A DNA stretch of 5,450 nucleotides from Bacillota bacterium. GTDB lineage: Bacteria; Bacillota_A; Clostridia; Peptostreptococcales; Anaerovoracaceae. The notes beneath the pieces are model-generated. The model had not been told where the DNA came from. It searched no databases and was given only the letters and a program-made list of their open reading frames with translations. Positions 1 through 5,450 of the stretch are shown piece after piece. Made by a program: the position numbers and the translations under genes. The first letter of the stretch is position 1; every line of letters begins with the position of its first letter. Location of the stretch: assembly GCA_017547345.1 (NCBI GenBank), contig JAFYPY010000075.1:1-5450 (forward strand), in the 5' to 3' direction.

Positions 1-850
1 GGCAAACCATTTCAGCCTGTCCGTCTTCTTCAATGATTTCGCTTAAATCCTCTGCCCCAATGGTTATAAGTGCCTTTTCTAGTCTTTCTTCTGAACAGTC
101 ACACTCCCATTTGATTTCCTTCGTATCAAGGTTTCTTATGCAGTAGTCTTCCGGCATATCGCCAAAAATCTTATATGCTAAAAGATTCACCTTCTCTTCT
201 TCTGATGCGTCCTTCGCCTCCAAATTAACCTGATCTATCAAAGTAGTGATTGGAGGAAGATTTCCAAGCATATTCTCAAGGGCATCTACTGCTTCATCCT
301 TAAATCCCGGAAGAAGCTGAATAATCATTCCGCCGGCTGCGCCAACTGTATAGTCTGTTTCAATCTTAACGCCAAGAGAAATAGCGGAGTTCTGCTGTTC
401 GGAAATATAGTAGTATGCAGTTAAATCTTCTGCAATTTCCCCTGATGCAAGTGCAATTTTGCCAATAAAAGGTTCTTTAAGACCAAGGTCTTTGATAACT
501 GTAAGCTCACCTATACCTAAAGAACCGCCAACATCAAGCTTTCCATCAGGTCTTAGAGGAAGGTCGACATCAGGGTTTGCGATGTAGCCTTTAACTTCCC
601 CTTTGCTGTTTGCAGTAGCAAGAATCTGTTTCGCAGGTCCATCTCCCTTAAAAATTACAGTTAATTTGTCTTTATCATTCTTTAAGAGCAATCCCATTAA
701 ACCTGCACCCGTTAATACTCTGCCTAAAGCAGCAGTTCCAAGAGGTGTAGTCTGGTGAATCTGTCTTGCTTCTTCTACTAAGTCTGTACTTATTGTCAAA
801 TAAACGCGAAATGATCCGCTTTTATCCATAGCTGTTAATACTTTATTCAT
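1..850 (-). CDS. hslO: Hsp33 redox-regulated molecular chaperone (3' end cut by window edge)
   Basis: Cytoplasmic holdase chaperone, known in the family to be switched on when oxidation releases zinc from four conserved cysteines. I translated 283 codons from the ATG at 850 down to base 2, with no stop. Family marks seen: F-K-G-D-G-P at residues 67-72, A-A-G-G-M-I-I-Q-L-L-P at 171-181, the first zinc motif C250-D-C252, then the run I-I-E-E-D-G-Q-A-E-M-V-C ending in C283. C283 is the first cysteine of the second (CxxC) motif; its 31-residue distance from C252 equals that in E. coli Hsp33 (234 to 265) as I recall that sequence. The remaining cysteine and a short C-terminal tail lie outside the window. 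A GGAG ribosome binding site 8 bases before the ATG supports the start. It follows pgcA by 22 bases on the same strand, so it is probably co-transcribed. Identity is very secure; only the end is unseen. Confidence 0.96.
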   Translation of the reverse strand, partial: MNKVLTAMDKSGSFRVYLTISTDLVEEARQIHQTTPLGTAALGRVLTGAGLMGLLLKNDKDKLTVIFKGDGPAKQILATANSKGEVKGYIANPDVDLPLRPDGKLDVGGSLGIGELTVIKDLGLKEPFIGKIALASGEIAEDLTAYYYISEQQNSAISLGVKIETDYTVGAAGGMIIQLLPGFKDEAVDALENMLGNLPPITTLIDQVNLEAKDASEEEKVNLLAYKIFGDMPEDYCIRNLDTKEIKWECDCSEERLEKALITIGAEDLSEIIEEDGQAEMVC

Positions 851-858
851 TCAAAATA

Positions 859-862
859 CTCC
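859..862 (-). promoter_or_regulatory. Ribosome binding site of hslO
   Basis: GGAG on the minus strand, 8 bases from the hslO ATG. It lies in the 22-base gap after the pgcA stop, which holds no room for a separate promoter or terminator, so it supports read-through expression from pgcA. Confidence 0.8.
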
Positions 863-872
863 ATTTTCTTTT

Positions 873-2552
873 TTATTTGTATGTGTCTCCAAAAGCCGTA
901 AGTTCTTCTATCATTCTGTCAACTTCTCTGTCAGCTTCTTCTTCGGAGTTGCCCTTTGCAAAAGCATATATCTTTACCTTTAGTTCCGTACCTGAAGGTC
1001 TAATGATAAACTGGTGACCCTTAGCCATAGTCGCTCTAAACATGTTAAGCGGTCTAAACTCATCGTTTATTACCAAGGATTCTCCCATTAGCGTTGTCAA
1101 CTTGCTTTCGAATAAGTCTTCCATGATCCTCGCCATAGTCTCTCTGTCTTTCTCGGCAGAAAACTCTATAGCAGTTCCCTTTGACTTCATATACCCCAGT
1201 TCTCTATGCAAATCTTCAAGTCTTTCAAGCAAGCTTTTGCCTTCAGCCTTTAACTTTGCAGCAATCAGACATGCCATCTGAGTTGCGAGCACGCCATCCT
1301 TATCTCTCGTATATGTTCCATAAAGGTATCCAAGGCTTTCTTCAAAGCCAAACAAGAAGTCATCTTCTCTTCCTTCTTGTTTTAGGACTTCCATCTCCTT
1401 GGCGATATTCTTAAATCCCGTAGGAACATTCTTTAGCTGCACTCCGTAGTGTCTCGCGATATCTTCTGCAAAAGGAGAGGAAACAAAGCTCTTGTATGCA
1501 ACTTTGTTTTGACCTAATTCCTTGCCACCAATGCCCTTTGTATGGCATTGGCAAATATAGTCTAGCATCAACAGTCCCATTTGGTCTCCTGTAAGACGCA
1601 CAAACTCTCCGTTTTTCTTTGCCATAACGCCCATACGATCGCTGTCTGGGTCTGTTGCTACTATAATGTCTGTATCATCATTAACATAGCCTAGTGCCAT
1701 GTTGAAAGCCTTAGGGTTTTCTGGGTTTGGATATGGGCAAGTAGGGAAGTTCCCATCTCTTTCCCACTGTTCCAATACATGTGTAACCTTGCCAACTCCT
1801 AAATAATCAAATACACTCGTGCAGTAATCTCTGCCCGCTCCGTTAAGAGGAGTGTAGATTACATTTAAGTTTGCTAGCGCAGTTTTCGCTTCATCCTTAT
1901 CTTCAGTCCATAGAAGTATGTTTTCAGAAAGGGCTTTTAGGTAAGCTTCCTTAACCTTGCCATCACCTAGAGTAATCACTCCGTCCTGGTCAGGATGTTC
2001 TTCCACTTCTTCGAAGTATGAATGTTTATTGATATATGACTCTACGAGTCTTGCCTTGTCATCATCTATCTGATTTCCAACGCTGTCGTATACCTTGTAT
2101 CCGTTATACTCCTTTGGGTTGTGGCTTGCCGTAATCATAATACCACAATTAGCTTTTAGATGTCTGATGGCAAAAGATACCACCGGTACAGGCGTAGGCT
2201 CACTAAAAAGATAAGAGTCAATTCCCATCAGCTTGAAATCCTCGGCAACTTCCCTTGCAAACTCCTTTGAATTGATTCTTGTATCGTAGCCAATAATGGC
2301 CATAGGACGCTTATGCTTTGAAAGAAGATAGTCTGCTACACCTTTTGTTGCTCTTCTAATTACTATTTCGTTCATTCTGTTTGGCCCAACGCCCATTTTG
2401 CCTCTTAGGCCAGATGTCCCGAAGGAAATCTCTCTGCAAAATCTTTCGTATATCTCTTCCTTATCCTTTGAAATATCCTCAAGTTCTTGGTATAATTTCT
2501 CAGGTAAGTTGGCTTTTGTCCATAATACATATTGCTTAATAATATTTTCCAT
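873..2552 (-). CDS. pgcA: Alpha-phosphoglucomutase, PgcA/PGM2-like phosphohexomutase
   Basis: Cytosolic enzyme interconverting glucose-6-phosphate and glucose-1-phosphate, the entry to UDP-glucose for envelope glycolipids and polysaccharides. The 559 residues are near the usual length (B. subtilis PgcA is about 580) and show all four active-site segments of the phosphohexomutase fold: F-G-T-S-G-L-R-G at 44-51; the phosphoserine loop T-A-S-H-N-P at 141-146 with catalytic S143; the magnesium loop D-P-D-S-D-R at 301-306 (D301, D303, D305); the sugar-binding loop G-F-E-E-S at 402-406; and the phosphate-binding R-P-S-G-T-E at 518-523. G-F-E-E-S rather than G-E-M-S-G favours a glucose over a mannose substrate, although some family members accept mannose or deoxyribose phosphates. 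The ATG at 2552 is the only normal start: an in-frame TGA lies 15 bases upstream. First gene of a probable operon with hslO; nothing is broken or missing. Confidence 0.95.
   Translation of the reverse strand: MENIIKQYVLWTKANLPEKLYQELEDISKDKEEIYERFCREISFGTSGLRGKMGVGPNRMNEIVIRRATKGVADYLLSKHKRPMAIIGYDTRINSKEFAREVAEDFKLMGIDSYLFSEPTPVPVVSFAIRHLKANCGIMITASHNPKEYNGYKVYDSVGNQIDDDKARLVESYINKHSYFEEVEEHPDQDGVITLGDGKVKEAYLKALSENILLWTEDKDEAKTALANLNVIYTPLNGAGRDYCTSVFDYLGVGKVTHVLEQWERDGNFPTCPYPNPENPKAFNMALGYVNDDTDIIVATDPDSDRMGVMAKKNGEFVRLTGDQMGLLMLDYICQCHTKGIGGKELGQNKVAYKSFVSSPFAEDIARHYGVQLKNVPTGFKNIAKEMEVLKQEGREDDFLFGFEESLGYLYGTYTRDKDGVLATQMACLIAAKLKAEGKSLLERLEDLHRELGYMKSKGTAIEFSAEKDRETMARIMEDLFESKLTTLMGESLVINDEFRPLNMFRATMAKGHQFIIRPSGTELKVKIYAFAKGNSEEEADREVDRMIEELTAFGDTYK
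1528..1551. repeat. 8-bp perfect inverted repeat inside pgcA
   Basis: Arms CCAATGCC (1528-1535) and GGCATTGG (1544-1551) flank an 8-base loop. The pairing can be extended to TTGCC/GGCAA outside the arms if a 3-base bulge is allowed. It lies in codons around residues 334-342 (H-T-K-G-I-G-G), between the magnesium and sugar-binding loops. No T-run follows on either strand, so it is not an obvious terminator; it may be chance. Confidence 0.4.
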
Positions 2553-2562
2553 AATAACATTA

Positions 2563-2566
2563 TCCC
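2563..2566 (-). promoter_or_regulatory. Weak ribosome binding site of pgcA
   Basis: The best match before the pgcA ATG is GGGA on the minus strand, 10 bases away, within GATGGGAT. It is clearly weaker than the htrA and plsC sites. A tiny out-of-frame ATG-GGA-TAA lies over it and could interfere mildly with initiation. Confidence 0.45.
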
Positions 2567-2570
2567 ATCA

Positions 2571-2583
2571 TTAAGTAACTTAA
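2571..2583. repeat. 13-base palindrome in the pgcA leader
   Basis: TTAAGT-A-ACTTAA, a perfect 6-1-6 palindrome, lies between the predicted pgcA start of transcription and its ribosome binding site. It could be a small operator, but short AT-rich palindromes arise easily by chance. Confidence 0.3.
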
Positions 2584-2601
2584 ATTCAACTTTAACAATT
2601 T

Positions 2602-2630
2602 ATTTTATCATATTTGCCATTATTTTTACA
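2602..2630 (-). promoter_or_regulatory. Candidate SigA promoter of the pgcA-hslO operon
   Basis: On the minus strand there is an extended -10, TGA followed by TAAAAT (2607-2602), with a poor -35 match TGTAAA (2630-2625) 17 bases upstream. Transcription would begin near 2595 and leave a leader of about 42 bases. The TG extension makes the weak -35 acceptable. This is by-eye inference in very AT-rich DNA. Confidence 0.45.
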
Positions 2631-2652
2631 CAAAAAATACACAATTGCTTAA

Positions 2653-2658
2653 TATAAT
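2653..2658 (+). promoter_or_regulatory. Candidate -10 element for htrA
   Basis: A consensus TATAAT 24 bases before the htrA ATG. No good -35 is found at 16-18 bases; the TTTACA at 2625-2630 is 22 bases away, which is too far for an ordinary SigA promoter. If used, transcription would start near 2665, almost at the ribosome binding site, giving a leader under 20 bases. An activator or another start point is possible. Confidence 0.35.
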
Positions 2659-2666
2659 TTAGTAAC

Positions 2667-2674
2667 AAGGAGGA
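2667..2674 (+). promoter_or_regulatory. Strong ribosome binding site of htrA
   Basis: AAGGAGGA, near-perfect complement to the 16S rRNA tail, 7 bases before the ATG at 2682. It fixes that start over the out-of-frame ATGs at 2686 and 2690. Confidence 0.9.
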
Positions 2675-2681
2675 CTCTTAT

Positions 2682-3881
2682 ATGGATGAATGGAACAAAA
2701 CACCTCTTGAAGAGGATAAATTTGAAGAATATAGGGTAGATGACCATACAGCACAAGTTTTTGTTACAAATGAAAAGCATAAAAAACAGCCTTATGTAAC
2801 AAAAGGTGTCTTTGCCATCACTCTGATCATAGCCATGCTCTTTTCTTCTATTGTCGGTGCAGGCGCCTTCGCTGTGGCATCAGGCTATTTCGGAGAAAAT
2901 GCTTTGAGCAAGCACCTAAATACTACCAATTATAACATTGTTACATCAACCGGTAGCGAGCTTTCCGTTCAAGAAATTGTCGCTAAAAATGAAAACTCAG
3001 TCGTTGCCATTACGACCGAATCAATGGCTACAGATATTTGGGCCCGTCAGTATGTTACAAGCGGCGCGGGAAGTGGAGTTGTGTACAGCGAGGATGGTTA
3101 CATCTTAACAAACAATCATGTAATAGAAGGCGCAGGCACTATCAAAGTTACCCTTCATAACGGCAAAACATATGATGCTACTCTAGTTGCTGCAGACAGC
3201 AGAAGCGACATCGCAGTATTAAAAGTAGACGGCGTAACTCTAACACCTGTTGCTTTTAACGAAGAACTACTATTATCAGTAGGCGATTTAGCCGTGGCCA
3301 TAGGTAATCCACTTGGTACCCTTGCAGGAACTGCAACCGAGGGCATTATCAGCGGTCTTGAAAGAGACATAACTCTAGAAGGAAAAGAGATGACTCTCCT
3401 TCAAATCAGTGCATCCATAAATCCCGGCAACTCTGGGGGTGGTGTCTTTGATCAATATGGTAACCTTATAGGGCTTGTCGTGGCAAAGTCTTCCGGTTCT
3501 GATGTAGAAGGCCTTGGTTTCGCTATTCCTGCCGATACTGTAAAGACAGTTGCTGATTCTCTGATTAAATCCGGATATGTTTCAGGAAGGCCTGCTGCCG
3601 GAATAACAATAGTTGACCTAACCTCTGCAGAGGAAGCTATGAAATATGGCGTTTCTCTGACAGGTGTATATATAAAAGAGGTGACTAGTTCAACTGCCAA
3701 AGAGGCAGGCTTAAGACCTGGGGATTTAATCTATATGATCAACAAAGAGCAGGTGACAAGTAGTCAAATGTTAGTCAATACCATTCAAAGTCATAAAGTA
3801 GGAGACACAGTAGTGTTTACCATCGTAAGAGACGACAAAATGCACGAAATCAAAGTCAAATTACAAGAGGCAACTCAGTAA
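2682..3881 (+). CDS. htrA: Membrane-anchored HtrA/DegP-type serine protease with one PDZ domain
   Basis: Quality-control protease expected to degrade or refold damaged proteins at the outer face of the membrane. Order in the 399 residues: a charged cytoplasmic head (1-41, rich in Asp, Glu and Lys), one hydrophobic transmembrane segment (about 43-67), a linker, a trypsin-like domain (about 95-295) and one PDZ domain (about 300-395). The S1C catalytic triad is complete: H146 in T-N-N-H-V-I-E-G, D176 in R-S-D-I-A-V-L-K, and S251 in G-N-S-G-G. The length matches Bacillota HtrA proteins (about 400), which have one PDZ rather than the two of E. coli DegP. No lipobox or clear signal-peptidase site is seen, so it should stay anchored. 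The gene stands alone: divergent from pgcA and closed by a strong terminator. No adjoining two-component system, which controls htrA in some Bacillota, is in the window. An alternative name is degP-like or htrB; paralogues cannot be told apart here. Confidence 0.95.
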   Translation: MDEWNKTPLEEDKFEEYRVDDHTAQVFVTNEKHKKQPYVTKGVFAITLIIAMLFSSIVGAGAFAVASGYFGENALSKHLNTTNYNIVTSTGSELSVQEIVAKNENSVVAITTESMATDIWARQYVTSGAGSGVVYSEDGYILTNNHVIEGAGTIKVTLHNGKTYDATLVAADSRSDIAVLKVDGVTLTPVAFNEELLLSVGDLAVAIGNPLGTLAGTATEGIISGLERDITLEGKEMTLLQISASINPGNSGGGVFDQYGNLIGLVVAKSSGSDVEGLGFAIPADTVKTVADSLIKSGYVSGRPAAGITIVDLTSAEEAMKYGVSLTGVYIKEVTSSTAKEAGLRPGDLIYMINKEQVTSSQMLVNTIQSHKVGDTVVFTIVRDDKMHEIKVKLQEATQ

Positions 3882-3897
3882 CAATTACCTTATAATC

Positions 3898-3940
3898 AAA
3901 AGAGCGTTCGGCTTAATCCCAAACGCTCTTTTTCTTTTAT
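3898..3940. terminator. Intrinsic terminator between convergent htrA and plsC, probably bidirectional
   Basis: An 11-bp perfect stem pairs AAAAGAGCGTT (3898-3908) with AACGCTCTTTT (3922-3932) around a 13-base loop. On the plus strand the stem runs into a T-rich tract (3929-3940), ending htrA 16 bases after its stop codon. Read on the minus strand the same stem starts about 10 bases after the plsC stop and ends in a shorter TTTT, so it can also serve plsC, less strongly. Confidence 0.9.
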
Positions 3941-3941
3941 T

Positions 3942-4661
3942 TTATAGGCCTGATGCCACTATGTTTTCTACTGTCTCTCCTAGTGATGCCAATTCCTTTC
4001 TGTCTAAAGTCGACGTATCTATTGGCTTATGTACCACAAAATCAATCTTCTTGTTTTTTTGTATTACACCCTTTTCTTCAAAAAGTTTATATGTCTCTCT
4101 AATTGTAACTGGAACTACTACGGCCTTTGCCTTCGTTGCCAGTTTGAGTGCTCCAGGTTTGAAAGGAGCCATTTGGCTGCAGTGACTTCTTGTACCTTCA
4201 GGGAAAATCACTAGTGAGTACCCTTCTTTTATTAGCTGTGCCCCTTCATTAATTGTTCCTAGAGAAGTTCTTGCATCTCCTCTTTTTATAAAAAGACTGC
4301 GAATTCTTAGAACCCAATCGGAAAACACCGGTATCTTCTCAAGGCTGTCCTTGCCGATAAAGCCTACAGCATGATTCAATACATTCAAGAACGGGATTAC
4401 ATCCCCATAAGACTGATGGTTTGCCACATAGACTGCAGGCCCATCTTTTGGCAAGTTTTCAGGGTTTATAACATTTATTTCTAAATTCAAATAATCTTTT
4501 ATCTTGTTAGACCAGTATTTCTCAGCTTCATATATGGCCTTTCTTTCTTCTTCTTTATTTCCATCTTTTGCTGCCTTATCGATCCTTCTTTTATAGTCAC
4601 CAAGACCAAAGAAAGATGCTGCAACGAAAGAAAACAATCCTATGTTGCCAAGTATCTTCAT
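3942..4661 (-). CDS. plsC: 1-acyl-sn-glycerol-3-phosphate acyltransferase (lysophosphatidate acyltransferase)
   Basis: Membrane enzyme adding the second acyl chain to lysophosphatidic acid to make phosphatidic acid, precursor of membrane phospholipids. The 239 residues fit the family (about 200-250). Seen: an N-terminal hydrophobic segment (about 3-21); a Lys/Glu-rich stretch (24-56); motif I, N-H-Q-S-Y-G-D at 81-87, with the catalytic H82 and D87 of the HX4D pair; the segment F-I-K-R at 124-127, matching motif II; motif III, F-P-E-G-T-R-S at 153-159, which binds the glycerol phosphate; and a motif IV-like V-V-V-P-V at 181-185. All catalytic residues are present. A GGAGG site 5 bases before the ATG at 4661 supports the start. 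The gene is convergent with htrA and divergent from the MATE gene. It could act on other lyso-lipids, since the acyltransferase family is broad, but PlsC is the best reading. Confidence 0.92.
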   Translation of the reverse strand: MKILGNIGLFSFVAASFFGLGDYKRRIDKAAKDGNKEEERKAIYEAEKYWSNKIKDYLNLEINVINPENLPKDGPAVYVANHQSYGDVIPFLNVLNHAVGFIGKDSLEKIPVFSDWVLRIRSLFIKRGDARTSLGTINEGAQLIKEGYSLVIFPEGTRSHCSQMAPFKPGALKLATKAKAVVVPVTIRETYKLFEEKGVIQKNKKIDFVVHKPIDTSTLDRKELASLGETVENIVASGL

Positions 4662-4666
4662 ATTAT

Positions 4667-4671
4667 CCTCC
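4667..4671 (-). promoter_or_regulatory. Ribosome binding site of plsC
   Basis: GGAGG on the minus strand, 5 bases from the ATG at 4661. Slightly close but strong, and it decides the start. Confidence 0.85.
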
Positions 4672-4696
4672 AGATATTGTCAATTGTCTTTTTCTA

Positions 4697-4730
4697 CAAA
4701 ATACTATACCACAAAACATATAGTATTTTG
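4697..4730. repeat. Perfect 12-bp inverted repeat, candidate operator
   Basis: CAAAATACTATA (4697-4708) and TATAGTATTTTG (4719-4730) are exact reverse complements separated by 10 bases, giving 22 bp (about two helical turns) from arm centre to arm centre. It lies in the plsC/MATE divergent region. The left arm contains the predicted plsC -10 and the right arm overlaps the predicted -35 elements of both genes. This is the geometry expected of an operator bound by a dimer or pair of dimers; the regulator is not in the window. It lacks a following T-run, so it is not a terminator. Confidence 0.7.
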
Positions 4731-4732
4731 AA
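4703..4732 (-). promoter_or_regulatory. Candidate SigA promoter of plsC
   Basis: On the minus strand an extended -10, TGG followed by TATAGT (4708-4703), is preceded 18 bases upstream by TTCAAA (4732-4727), a 4 of 6 match to TTGACA. The transcript would start near 4696, a leader of about 35 bases. Both elements overlap the inverted repeat. Confidence 0.5.
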
Positions 4733-4756
4733 ATAAAAAAGTATATAATCTATTAA
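4728..4756 (+). promoter_or_regulatory. Candidate SigA promoter of the MATE gene
   Basis: TTGAAA (4728-4733, 5 of 6 match to the -35 consensus) and TATTAA (4751-4756, 4 of 6) are 17 bases apart. Transcription would start near 4763, leaving a leader of about 43 bases. The -35 overlaps the end of the right arm of the inverted repeat. A perfect TATAAT at 4744-4749 is also present but has no -35 at a workable distance. Confidence 0.4.
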
Positions 4757-4768
4757 AAGATTTTCCAA

Positions 4769-4787
4769 ATTATAGACATATTATAGA
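4769..4787 (+). repeat. 8-base direct repeat before the MATE gene
   Basis: ATTATAGA occurs at 4769-4776 and again at 4780-4787, an 11-base period, about one helical turn. It lies between the predicted MATE promoter and its start codon. It may be a small regulatory site or AT-rich chance. Confidence 0.35.
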
Positions 4788-4805
4788 AGTTAGACGGAAT
4801 TAAAA

Positions 4806-5450
4806 ATGGGCGCTCAAATCAATGTATTAGACAAAACTCAATCTCCTACCAAGATACTATTTATGTTAGCTTGGCCCACAATCATCGAGCAACTTTTGCT
4901 TACCTTGGTTTCATATGTTGATGCCGGCATGGTTGGCAGACTTGGCGTAGAAGCAACGGCAGCTGTTGCGGTAGGCGTCAATTATGTATGGCTCATAAAT
5001 GGTCTTGTTATGGGTATAGGCGTTGGCTTTTCTGTTATGGTCGCTAGTTCTATAGGCGAGGGCAATATCGAAAAAGCAAAAGAAACAATTAGGCAAGCCG
5101 TAATATCTATGTTTGTCTTTGGTGCCTTTTTAGTAATAGTTACCGAAGTGATTGTCGCCCCTAATATTGCATCTTGGATGGGCGCCGATGAAGGAATCCA
5201 TGAAGATATAGCTTCTTATGTGTACATAATGGGCTATGCCTTGCTCTTCCAAGTTTTTCTTGCTGTGTCAGGTGCAATAATCAGAAGCACCGGAAACGCA
5301 CGAACACCAATGGTTTACAATGTTGCAAATAACATATTGAACATAGTATTCAATTATTTCTTAATTTACCCAACTAGACAAATCTCTCTAGGCAGTCTAG
5401 ATATACAGATGTTTGGCATGGGTCTTGGAATTAAAGGTGCGGCTTTAGGA
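4806..5450 (+). CDS. MATE-family multidrug/small-molecule exporter (3' end cut by window edge)
   Basis: Integral membrane antiporter, expected to expel cationic drugs, dyes or metabolites using a sodium or proton gradient. I translated 215 codons with no stop, about half of the usual 440-460 residue protein, so only the N-terminal bundle is visible. Family marks: A-W-P-T-I-I-E-Q-L-L at 22-31, D39 in V-D-A-G-M-V-G-R-L-G (an acidic residue in helix 1, typical of the cation site), G-E-G-N after helix 2 (84-87), and R-S-T-G-N-A-R-T-P-M at 160-169. Hydrophobic segments sit near 17-38, 51-83, 98-118, 135-158 and 170-188. An in-frame TAG at 4791 leaves the ATG at 4806 as the only start; its ribosome binding site is weak (CGGA, 7 bases away). 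Divergent from plsC across the inverted repeat. The family is certain, the substrate and subfamily (NorM-, DinF- or MepA-like) are not. Confidence 0.93.
   Translation, partial: MGAQINVLDKTQSPTKILFMLAWPTIIEQLLLTLVSYVDAGMVGRLGVEATAAVAVGVNYVWLINGLVMGIGVGFSVMVASSIGEGNIEKAKETIRQAVISMFVFGAFLVIVTEVIVAPNIASWMGADEGIHEDIASYVYIMGYALLFQVFLAVSGAIIRSTGNARTPMVYNVANNILNIVFNYFLIYPTRQISLGSLDIQMFGMGLGIKGAALG

Noticed and set aside
1042..1414. Two overlapping plus-strand open frames of 79 and 77 codons
   Set aside because: They are antisense to the well-supported pgcA coding sequence, overlap each other and have no family resemblance.
3155..3700. Minus-strand open frames of 71 and 82 codons
   Set aside because: They are antisense to htrA, across its catalytic and PDZ domains, and lack credible starts or homology.
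3961..4214. Plus-strand open frames of 74 and 61 codons
   Set aside because: They are antisense to plsC, and the htrA terminator just upstream would cut off their transcription.
4697..4730. The inverted repeat as a miniature transposon or a terminator
   Set aside because: It is only 34 bases with no flanking target duplication, and no T-run follows on either strand; an operator fits better.
4662..4805. Possible riboswitch or small RNA in the plsC/MATE spacer
   Set aside because: The region is almost purely AT, has only short weak pairings (such as AATCT/AGATT at 4747-4762) and no recognisable conserved riboswitch core.
4911..5096. 61-codon open frame on the minus strand
   Set aside because: It lies wholly inside the MATE gene on the opposite strand, has no ribosome binding site, and its product shows no recognisable family or membrane pattern.
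1..5450. A new defence, mobile or biosynthetic system
   Set aside because: All five genes are standard housekeeping or transport families with intact active-site motifs; there are no integrases, transposases, repeats in arrays, tRNA attachment sites or unknown open frames to support one.

Overview
The window looks like an ordinary chromosomal stretch from a low-GC Bacillota, most likely a clostridial relative. The evidence is AT-rich DNA (GC about 40% by eye), AT-rich spacers, GGAGG-type ribosome binding sites, SigA-like promoters, and protein types common there (PgcA-type phosphoglucomutase, Hsp33, membrane-anchored HtrA, a short PlsC and a MATE exporter). I see no tRNA, rRNA, CRISPR array, insertion sequence or phage gene. 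Taxonomy below phylum is inference.

Layout: (1) 1-2552, minus strand, a likely two-gene operon of pgcA (phosphoglucomutase, complete) followed after 22 bases by hslO (redox chaperone Hsp33, cut by the left edge just after the first cysteine of its second zinc motif). (2) 2553-2681, a 129-base divergent promoter region. (3) 2682-3881, plus strand, htrA, a single-pass membrane serine protease with one PDZ domain. (4) 3882-3941, a convergent spacer filled by a strong, probably bidirectional, terminator. (5) 3942-4661, minus strand, plsC, a lysophosphatidic acid acyltransferase. (6) 4662-4805, a 144-base divergent regulatory region with a perfect 12-bp inverted repeat that overlaps predicted promoter elements for both neighbours. 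(7) 4806-5450, plus strand, the N-terminal 215 codons of a MATE-family exporter, cut by the right edge.

By theme these genes serve the cell envelope and stress handling: PgcA supplies glucose-1-phosphate for envelope sugars, Hsp33 holds oxidatively unfolded proteins, HtrA clears damaged protein at the outer face of the membrane, PlsC makes phosphatidic acid, and the MATE protein exports small molecules. The link is thematic; only pgcA-hslO is likely to be co-transcribed. I find no convincing novel multi-gene system. The observation most worth checking is the inverted repeat at 4697-4730, a candidate shared operator for plsC and the MATE gene.
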